Assembly (NCBI GenBank): GCA_050694055.1
Contig: JBOGWX010000086.1
Span: 1-39,425 of the forward strand
Direction of reading: 5' to 3'
From: WHSV01 sp050694055
GTDB taxonomy: Bacteria > Actinomycetota > CADDZG01 > WHSQ01
DNA: 39,425 bases
Under the pieces are notes generated by a model, which was not told where the DNA came from, made no database searches, and saw only the letters and a list, made by a program, of their open reading frames with translations. This document shows, in pieces, positions 33,572 to 39,425 of the stretch. Position 1 is the first letter of the stretch, and each line of letters starts with the position of its first letter. A program made the translations under genes and the position numbers.

Positions 33572-33600
33572 TGATAGGAGCGCCGGTCCCGCGGCGTCAA
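33571..33600 (-). promoter_or_regulatory. Sigma-70-type promoter of the hydrolase operon
   Basis: On the minus strand TTGACG (33595-33600) is followed after 18 bp by TATCAT (33571-33576), each five of six matches to TTGACA and TATAAT. The LacI-type operator starts on the last base of the -10. The gene's Shine-Dalgarno and GTG follow about 40 bp on. Confidence 0.65.
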
Positions 33601-33644
33601 ACCGACGACTCTTTCCCGCCACGACGAGAGCGGAGACGGCGGGG

Positions 33645-34907
33645 CTATCCGGCGATCACCATCTCGAGGGGGTAGTCGGTCACCCTCTCGTGGCCGGACT
33701 CCGTGATGATGAAGGTGTGCCCGAAGAACATCCCAAGGTTGCCGTCGGCGCGAATGGGATTCGGCTCGAGCATCAGCACCTGGCCGGGCCTGATGACCTC
33801 GTCGGGCGCGTGGCCCACGTAAACGTGCGGCGCCGCGGTCACGAGATCGATTCCGTGCAGATGGATCGGCCGCGACTGGTAGCCGTGGTTCCGGAAGAAC
33901 CGGCCCGCCCGCTCGACCTCGGCGAGCCGGCCGCCGGGCCGCAGCACCCGCTCCATCTCGAGGAACCCGGGCAAGGTGATCTCCTCGAAGAACCTGCGGA
34001 CCGACGACGGGGGCTCCCCGACGAAGATCGGCATCCCGATCTGGGCGGTGTATCCGCGGTAGCCGGCCGCGAGCTCGTTCAGGACCACGTCGCCCTGCTG
34101 CAGAACCCGCCGTGAAGGACGAGGGTTTCCGAACACGAGATGGGGGTCGGCCGACGAGGTCGAGCCGATGATGAGGAAGTCGACGTCCCCTCCGCCATCG
34201 AAGATCGCGCCGGCGGCCGCCGCCCGGAGGTCTTCTTCGGTCGCTCCCGGGCGCGCCCGCTTCACCATGGCGTCGAAGGCATCGACACACAGGCGTCCTG
34301 CGACGCGGACGCAGTCGAGCTCCTCTGCGCTCTTGATCACGAACAGATCGTGGAAGATGTCGTCGGTCAACACGAGCTCTGCCTCCGGTAGGCCGTCGGT
34401 GAGGTCCCGGTACTGGTTGACCGGCATGTAGTCCATGTGACGGGAATCGATCGGCGGGTGTCCTATACGTCCCCGCTCGAGGCCCTGCTCCCGGAGCGCC
34501 TCGACCAGCACCCGGCCGAAGCGTCCGCCCCTCGAGGGCCGCACGTCCGTGACCCACGAAACGAGCCGGACCGACTCGAGGTGGCTGCCCCCCATCGAAT
34601 ACACGAGCACAGGCTCACCCCGGCGGGGAACCAGGACGTAGCACGCCAGTCCATGCCACTCGAAGTGCCCCGTGAGCCACAGCATTCCGCCGCCGGAACT
34701 CCAGTGACTCGGTCCGCCGCCCACGATGAGGGCATCGAGGCCGAGCGCGTCCATGGTCTCGTAAACCGCCTCGTAGCGGCGGCGGTACTCGGCGTCCGAG
34801 AACCGCTCGTAGACGGCATCGTGGTGCCACCCGGTGTTGACGAGGTTGCCGAAGTTCTTCCGGTCGTCGATCGAGGCGTGGACGTCGGCAAAATCGGCGA
34901 TGGGCAT
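33645..34907 (-). CDS. Second M24-family protein with strongly degenerate metal site
   Basis: A 420-residue protein of the creatinase/aminopeptidase P fold. The N-terminal domain has DALIVGGGPSHWSSGGGMLW and WHGLACYVLVPRRGEPVLVY. The catalytic domain starts near FVIKSAEELDCVRVAGRLCVDA. At metal positions the two Asp are replaced (NEL at 277-279, i.e. Asn277 or Glu278, and Gln289 in GYTAQIG). His is kept (IHLHGIDL) and the first Glu is kept (LMLEPNP). The final Glu is missing (FFGHTFIITESG where 'xIEDTxxVTESG' is usual). Hydrolysis by a two-metal mechanism is unlikely, so it may act non-hydrolytically or bind substrate. The ATG at 34907 follows AAAGGAGAAGG. It is divergent from the Dpp operon across a 185-bp region with LacI-type site B. 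Confidence 0.85.
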   Translation of the reverse strand: MPIADFADVHASIDDRKNFGNLVNTGWHHDAVYERFSDAEYRRRYEAVYETMDALGLDALIVGGGPSHWSSGGGMLWLTGHFEWHGLACYVLVPRRGEPVLVYSMGGSHLESVRLVSWVTDVRPSRGGRFGRVLVEALREQGLERGRIGHPPIDSRHMDYMPVNQYRDLTDGLPEAELVLTDDIFHDLFVIKSAEELDCVRVAGRLCVDAFDAMVKRARPGATEEDLRAAAAGAIFDGGGDVDFLIIGSTSSADPHLVFGNPRPSRRVLQQGDVVLNELAAGYRGYTAQIGMPIFVGEPPSSVRRFFEEITLPGFLEMERVLRPGGRLAEVERAGRFFRNHGYQSRPIHLHGIDLVTAAPHVYVGHAPDEVIRPGQVLMLEPNPIRADGNLGMFFGHTFIITESGHERVTDYPLEMVIAG

Positions 34908-34955
34908 GGCCTTCTCCTTTCTGCGCTCCGGCTCCAGGGCTGCGAGGCCGACGAT

Positions 34956-34969
34956 AGCAAACGTTTGCA
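34956..34969. promoter_or_regulatory. LacI-family-type operator, site B
   Basis: AGCAAACGTTTGCA contains the perfect 12-bp palindrome GCAAACGTTTGC; on the minus strand it reads TGCAAACGTTTGCT. It lies in the divergent region between the second M24 gene (49 bp upstream of its ATG) and the Dpp-type transporter operon (124 bp upstream of its ATG). No convincing -35/-10 pair could be placed around this copy. Confidence 0.65.
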
Positions 34970-35092
34970 TAGCTCGTCTCGACCACATAAGATCGGCGCC
35001 CAGGCACCGCAGTCGACGTCTCCGGCGCTGGTCCCGCAGGGTCGACGGAGGCGGTGGCCTCATATCGGGGGACGGCAGGAAGGAGCCCAGGG

Positions 35093-36820
35093 ATGGGATG
35101 GGTCAACGCAAGCTCCGCCGGCAGCGCCGGAGGAGCGACCAGACGCAAGTCGTCGCTGTCGAGATTCGCCCTGCTGGCGACCGCGCTGCTGCTGGCGGCG
35201 GCCTGCGACGGCGCCGCTACCGACCCGGACGAGCTGGGGGCCGAGGATGCCGGCGGTGAGGCCAACAACCCGGGCGTGTTCGTCCACGCGCTCGATGGAG
35301 AGCCGCTGACCCTCGACCCGGCTCGTGCGGCACTCGGGGAGTACGGCGAGCAGGCCATAATCCAGGTATACGAGTTCCTCGTCGACGTCGGACCGGACGG
35401 TCCCGAGCCGATCCCGGCCCTGGCGACGGAGGTTCCGTCCGAGGACAACGGGCTGGTGTCGGAGGACGGACTGACCTACACCTTCCCGATACGCGAGGGA
35501 GTGAAGTTCCACGACGGCTCCGACCTCACGGCCGAGGCCGTCAAGTACTCGTGGGACCGGGCGATGGAGATGAGTCTCCCGGAGGGACAGGCGAGCACGC
35601 TGTCGGACACGATCGCCGAGACGCGCGCCGTGGACGACTTCACTTTCGAGGTGACGCTGCAACAGCCCAACGCGGCCTTCATCACCTCGGTCGTCTACTC
35701 GATTCCGGCGGCGATCGTCAGCATGGAGGCGGTCGAGAGCAACGGCGGAGTCACCGCCGGTCAGCCGAACGAGTTCATGGACGGCAACATGGCCGGTACC
35801 GGTCCCCACGAGCTGATCTCTTGGGAGCGCAACGAGCAACTCAGCTTCGAGGTGTTCGAGGACTACTGGGGGGAACCCGCCGCTCTGGATGCGCGCTGGC
35901 AGAACGTTCCCGAGGAGAGCGCCATCGTCCTGGGACTGAGGGCCGGGGACTACGACGCCATCCAGTTCCAGCCGACCTTCGCGGCCGAGCTCGAGGACGC
36001 CGAGGGGATCACGTTCGACACGGGCGGCCTTCTTCTCGAGCCGTTCCAGCTCGCCTTCAACTTGAACATTCCCGAGGGAGCGCTCCCGCGCGGCGACACC
36101 ATCCCGACCGACTTCTTCTACGACAAGCGGGTCAGACAGGCGTTCAACTACGCGTTCGACTACGATGCCTTCATCGAGGGGATCTTGAACGGTCTCGGAG
36201 AACCGGCCACCTACATCCCACCCGGCGTGCTCGGCTACGACCCCGACGCGCCGGTCTACGGCCAGGACCTCGAACAGGCCGAGCAGCTCTTCAGGGAGGC
36301 CGGCTTATGGGACGAGGGCTTCACGGTCTCGGTGCTGGTCGAGGACAACCCCGCGTTCGAGCCGATCGGCCTGATCCTCAAGGACAGCATCGAGGCGATG
36401 AATCCGAACTTCAGGATCAACGTCCGGACCGTGTCCGAGAGCCAGTTCGACGAAGCCCACAGCGCATCTCCGTTCGAATACGCCATGTGGATCAAGAACG
36501 CCGATCCGTTCATCGATCCCCACTACTACCTGTCGACCTACCAGCACCCCGAAGGTGAATGGGGCGAGCGCCTCGGCTTCGCCAACGGCTACGAGAACCC
36601 TGAGGAGATCGCCGAGTTGATCGACGCGGGCTTCGCGACCACGGATGTAGACGAGCGCGAAGCGATATACCAGGAGTTGTTGCCCTTGCTGCACGAGGAC
36701 CCGATGTGGATCTATCCCGCTCAGGAGGTGAACGCGCAAGCCTACCGGGACTGGGTCGAGGGCTTCGTCTACAACCCGCTCTGGAAGACCTTGCGGTGGC
36801 GCTACTACGACAAGGGCTAG
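35093..36820 (+). CDS. Family 5 solute-binding lipoprotein of a peptide/nickel-type ABC transporter
   Basis: A 575-residue lipoprotein. The signal peptide ends at the lipobox LAAACDG, so it is anchored at the outer face of the membrane. Then come a short acidic linker and the SBP_bac_5 fold: EPLTLDPARAALGEYGEQAI, LTYTFPIREGVKFHDGSDLT and VKYSWDRAM near the N-terminus, YDKRVRQAFNYAFDYDAFIE in the middle and VNAQAYRDWVEGF at the end. It delivers oligopeptides or similar ligands to the permeases that follow; specificity is unknown. The ATG at 35093 has AGGAG 7 bases upstream. It is the first gene of the transporter operon. Confidence 0.93.
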   Translation: MGWVNASSAGSAGGATRRKSSLSRFALLATALLLAAACDGAATDPDELGAEDAGGEANNPGVFVHALDGEPLTLDPARAALGEYGEQAIIQVYEFLVDVGPDGPEPIPALATEVPSEDNGLVSEDGLTYTFPIREGVKFHDGSDLTAEAVKYSWDRAMEMSLPEGQASTLSDTIAETRAVDDFTFEVTLQQPNAAFITSVVYSIPAAIVSMEAVESNGGVTAGQPNEFMDGNMAGTGPHELISWERNEQLSFEVFEDYWGEPAALDARWQNVPEESAIVLGLRAGDYDAIQFQPTFAAELEDAEGITFDTGGLLLEPFQLAFNLNIPEGALPRGDTIPTDFFYDKRVRQAFNYAFDYDAFIEGILNGLGEPATYIPPGVLGYDPDAPVYGQDLEQAEQLFREAGLWDEGFTVSVLVEDNPAFEPIGLILKDSIEAMNPNFRINVRTVSESQFDEAHSASPFEYAMWIKNADPFIDPHYYLSTYQHPEGEWGERLGFANGYENPEEIAELIDAGFATTDVDEREAIYQELLPLLHEDPMWIYPAQEVNAQAYRDWVEGFVYNPLWKTLRWRYYDKG

Positions 36821-36853
36821 CCGACCGCTCACGACCACGGGAGCTTCGAGCCG

Positions 36854-37867
36854 ATGCAGGTCCGGGAGTACATAGCCAGGCGTCTTCTGACGCTGCCCAT
36901 ATTGATGTTCGGCGTCTCCATCTTGGTCTTCGGGCTGTCGCGCGTAGGCGGTTCGCCCATCGGGATCTACATCGAGCACGAGATGACTCCTGCCGAGGTA
37001 GCCCAGATCGAAGAGCGTTATGGGCTGGACAAGTCCCTTCCACAGCAGTACCTCGCGTGGGCGAGCGGGGTGGTACGAGGGGACCTCGGTTGGTCGGGCG
37101 TCTCGGCGGCGCCGGTCTCCGCGATCATCCTGCCCAAATTCACCGCGACGATGGAGCTCGCAATGCTGGCCGCGCTGATCGCCGTACTGCTCGGCGTGAG
37201 CATGGGTACCTTCGGAGGAGCGAGGAGAAACCGGCTCGGTGACCACCTCACGAGGGTCGTGGCGATCAGCGGCGCGAGCATTCCAATCTTCTGGTTCGGG
37301 TTGTTGCTCCTCATCGTCTTCTATGCCGGCTTCGGGTGGGCTCCGCTGGGTCGAGCCGACCCCACGATCTACGCGAGCATCAGTCACCCCACCGGTCTCT
37401 ACACGATCGACTCCCTGCTGAATCTGAACTTCCGCGCCTTCTTCGATGCACTCTGGCACCTCGCGCTCCCGGCGATCACTATGGGTTACGGAAGCACCGC
37501 CATCATTGCTCGCATGATGCGTTCGTCACTCGTCGAGGAGCTCGGAGAGGACTACGTCGACGCGGCGCGCGCCAAGGGTCTGCCCGAGCGTCTCGTCATT
37601 CGCAGGCACGCCCGGCGTAACGCTCTGATGCCGACCATGACGGTCATCGGACTGAGCTGGGGTTTTCTTCTCCAGGGCACGGTCGTGGTGGAGCTCATCT
37701 TCAACTGGCCGGGCCTCGGACGCTGGATGACCGACGCCGTCCTGCAGGGCGATCAAGCGACGATCATGTCGTACGTGCTGGTGACGAGCGTCATCTTTCT
37801 CGCGGTGAACCTGCTGGTTGATGTGGCTTATGCGTATCTGGATCGTCGAGTGGTCTTGGGCGAGTAA
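36854..37867 (+). CDS. dppB: ABC transporter permease, DppB/OppB type
   Basis: A 337-residue inner-membrane permease with about six helices. It starts YIARRLLTLPILMFGVSILV, the usual DppB N-terminus, followed by an extracytoplasmic segment (ERYGLDKSLPQQYLAWASGV, VRGDLGWS). The ATPase-contact EAA loop is EELGEDYVDAARAKGLPERL, then VIRRHARRNAL. It forms the channel with the next permease. It starts 33 bp after the binding-protein stop. Confidence 0.93.
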   Translation: MQVREYIARRLLTLPILMFGVSILVFGLSRVGGSPIGIYIEHEMTPAEVAQIEERYGLDKSLPQQYLAWASGVVRGDLGWSGVSAAPVSAIILPKFTATMELAMLAALIAVLLGVSMGTFGGARRNRLGDHLTRVVAISGASIPIFWFGLLLLIVFYAGFGWAPLGRADPTIYASISHPTGLYTIDSLLNLNFRAFFDALWHLALPAITMGYGSTAIIARMMRSSLVEELGEDYVDAARAKGLPERLVIRRHARRNALMPTMTVIGLSWGFLLQGTVVVELIFNWPGLGRWMTDAVLQGDQATIMSYVLVTSVIFLAVNLLVDVAYAYLDRRVVLGE

Positions 37868-37871
37868 CGCG

Positions 37872-38801
37872 GTGGCGAGGGCCGAGCAGCTAGGTACAGC
37901 ACGACCGGCCGACGGCCGGTTGCGCGCGCTGGCCACCCGTACCAGGCGTCTGGGTGAGATCGCCCGTGAGAGCCTGCGCAACCCAACGACTCTCATCGGT
38001 GCGGTGATCGTCACGCTGCTGATACTGATGGCGTTGTTCGCGCCCCTGATCATCGAACCCAACACTCCGAACGCCTACCAGATGCCGAGAGACTTCTCCT
38101 CGGTCAACGTCGCTCCCGGAACCGACGGGCACGTCCTCGGGACCACGCCGACCGGCGGAGACGTGCTCTACGGAATCGTTTGGGGCGCGCGCACCTCGCT
38201 GCGCCTCTCGCTGATCGTCGTCGCCATAACCGTGGTTGTCGGCGTCGCGGTGGGGAGCGTCGCGGGCTTTCTCGGCGGCCGGTGGGACGAGGTGCTCATG
38301 CGACTGGTGGACGTCTTTCTGTCCGTTCCGGAGCTCATCTTCGCACTGGCCATCGCGGCGGTGCTTGGCCCGGCCTTCGGCAACATCATTCTCGCTCTGG
38401 CCGTGGTGTTCTGGGTCAAGTATGCGCGCATCATTCGCGGCCAGATCATCCATGTGAAGCAAAACGAATACGTCGATGCCGCGCGTGTGATGGGGGACAA
38501 GCGCTGGCGCATCTTCTTCAAGGACGTGCTGCCGAACTCGATCACGCCGGTCGTGGTGCAGGCCACCGTGGACATGGGCCACGTCGTGCTCATCGGTGCA
38601 ACTCTCAGCTTCATCGGACTTGCAGAGGCAGGACTTGCCGAATGGGGCAACCTCGTGAGCGAGGGGCAGTCGGGAATCATCGCCGGCCGGTGGTGGGTGG
38701 CGACCTTTGCCGGCGCGATGGTGTTCTTGTGGTCGCTCGCTTTCAATTTGCTGGGTGACGGCCTGCGTGACGTCCTCGACCCGAAGAGCGAGCTTCGATG
38801 A
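37872..38801 (+). CDS. dppC: ABC transporter permease, DppC/OppC type
   Basis: A 309-residue inner-membrane permease. It has an N-terminal cytoplasmic region, a first helix (TLIGAVIVTLLILMALFAPL) and the typical periplasmic segment (GTDGHVLGTTPTGGDVLYGI) followed by WGARTSLRLSL. The EAA loop is VKQNEYVDAARVMGDKRWRI, and the C-terminal helices carry IGATLSFIGLAEAG and WGNLVSEGQSG. I chose the GTG at 37872, just after the dppB stop; in-frame ATGs upstream would overlap dppB. Its TGA overlaps the ATG of the ATPase gene by 4 bp. Confidence 0.9.
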   Translation: MARAEQLGTARPADGRLRALATRTRRLGEIARESLRNPTTLIGAVIVTLLILMALFAPLIIEPNTPNAYQMPRDFSSVNVAPGTDGHVLGTTPTGGDVLYGIVWGARTSLRLSLIVVAITVVVGVAVGSVAGFLGGRWDEVLMRLVDVFLSVPELIFALAIAAVLGPAFGNIILALAVVFWVKYARIIRGQIIHVKQNEYVDAARVMGDKRWRIFFKDVLPNSITPVVVQATVDMGHVVLIGATLSFIGLAEAGLAEWGNLVSEGQSGIIAGRWWVATFAGAMVFLWSLAFNLLGDGLRDVLDPKSELR

Positions 38802-39425
38802 AGGGATCGGATGTTGCGCCGCCCGACTCCCTGCCGTTGACCTCAACTGACGTGCAGCAGCCGCAGGCTTCTCCGGCCCCCCTTCTCTCCGTGGAGGATC
38901 TCAGGATCCACTTCTCGTCCAAGCGAGGAATGGTGCACGCGGTGGATGGCGTGACGCTCGGGATCCAAGAGGGTGAAACTCTCGGCCTGGTGGGCGAGAC
39001 CGGATCGGGAAAGAGCGTCACCGCGAAAGCCCTGCTACGCCTCGTGCCCACGCCCCCCGGCGTCTACGCCGGCGGAGACGTGCTCTTCCGTCCGCGCGGC
39101 GCGTGCGATTCGTGCGAGGGCCGGGGATGTGCCGCCTGCGGTGAGGGCGGACGCGTGCCCTCGAGCTGTCCGGCATGCGGAGGCCGCGGATGCGCAACCT
39201 GCCGGGGCTCGGGCGACGAGACAGTGGACCTTCTCGGCATCTCCGAGAGCCACCTGCGCGCCATCCGCGGCAACCGCATCGCCATGATCTTTCAGGATCC
39301 GGCCAAGGCGCTGAACCCGGCCCTGTCGGTCAGGCAGCAACTCGCCGAGGTCTTCGCGGAGCATCGCTCGTCAGAGTTGCTGGAGGACTCGGGTCTCGGC
39401 AGTTTCGGGCATGCCGGTGCCGGTT
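38798..39425 (+). CDS. dppD: ABC transporter ATPase, DppD/OppD type, with inserted CxxCxGxG module (partial, runs off the right edge)
   Basis: The first 209 residues of a peptide-type ABC ATPase; no stop before the window ends. The ATG overlaps the dppC stop (ATGA). Residues 1-28 are a low-complexity leader. The nucleotide-binding domain starts LLSVEDLRIHFSSKRG, with Walker A GETGSGKS at 66-73 and the Q-loop MIFQDP (Gln166). In ordinary DppD the strand 'GGEILFDG' runs directly into 'RDLLGLSExxLRxIRG'. Here GGDVLF (92-97) is followed by about 40 extra residues with eight cysteines (103, 106, 111, 114, 124, 127, 132, 135) before DLLGISESHLRAIRGNRIAM. The cysteines form four CxxCxGxG-type repeats, as in the DnaJ zinc domain but more compact. 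Signature motif and Walker B lie outside the window. Confidence 0.9.
   Translation, partial: MKGSDVAPPDSLPLTSTDVQQPQASPAPLLSVEDLRIHFSSKRGMVHAVDGVTLGIQEGETLGLVGETGSGKSVTAKALLRLVPTPPGVYAGGDVLFRPRGACDSCEGRGCAACGEGGRVPSSCPACGGRGCATCRGSGDETVDLLGISESHLRAIRGNRIAMIFQDPAKALNPALSVRQQLAEVFAEHRSSELLEDSGLGSFGHAGAG

Overview
The window is high-GC DNA with dense, mostly operonic genes. It carries GTG and TTG starts, 4-bp ATGA/GTGA/TTGA overlaps, a gatCAB operon, greA, an FxsA-family protein, a PF06475 glycolipid-binding-like gene and an ECF sigma factor with a membrane-anchored partner. This fits a chromosomal segment of an Actinomycetota-like bacterium, probably environmental or metagenomic. The lineage is inferred from gene content only. 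I see no tRNA, rRNA, CRISPR array, insertion sequence or prophage.

Layout. 1-1.4 kb: the 3' end of an unrecognised gene and a carbamate kinase. 1.4-4.1 kb (minus strand): a lower-GC accessory pair, made of a secreted DNRLRE protein with a cysteine-rich C-terminus and a small unrecognised protein. 4.5-6.4 kb: a secreted fusion of a degenerate M23 domain with an alpha/beta hydrolase. A perfect CRP-type palindrome lies upstream, a strong terminator follows, and a second CRP-type palindrome precedes the next gene (a YgjP-type metallopeptidase). 7-15 kb: housekeeping and general metabolic genes (Cys-less tandem rhodanese, FxsA, a frameshifted glycolipid-binding gene, SDR, GreA, amidohydrolase, GMC oxidoreductase, a DUF2945 protein). 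15.1-19.4 kb: a three-gene operon of DUF4331 protein, TPR protein and NicO metal exporter. 19.5-20.0 kb: a small anchored coiled-coil protein made of 21-bp tandem repeats. 20-25.5 kb: UPF0173 hydrolase, acyl-CoA dehydrogenase, ECF sigma factor with beta-propeller partner, and a PH/SHOCT membrane protein. 25.5-28.7 kb: gatC-gatA-gatB.

28.7 kb to the end: a coherent catabolic and uptake island. It contains two M24 (creatinase/aminopeptidase P fold) proteins with altered metal ligands, an alpha/beta hydrolase, a phytoene-desaturase-like FAD oxidoreductase, a TauE/SafE exporter, and a Dpp/Opp-type ABC transporter (lipoprotein, two permeases, first ATPase cut by the window end). Three promoter regions here carry nearly the same LacI-family-type operator, with core TGCAAWCGTTTGCA or a close variant. 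At two of them it abuts the -10 box of a recognisable promoter, so the island looks like one repressor-controlled regulon. The substrate is not deducible.

The most unusual single feature is in the truncated ABC ATPase at the right edge. Eight cysteines arranged as four CxxCxGxG-like repeats (a compact DnaJ-type zinc-binding module) are inserted between Walker A and the Q-loop. Other notable points are the degenerate M23-lipase fusion, the paired CRP-type sites, a one-base frameshift in the glycolipid-binding gene, and the two-scale repeat structure of the coiled-coil gene.
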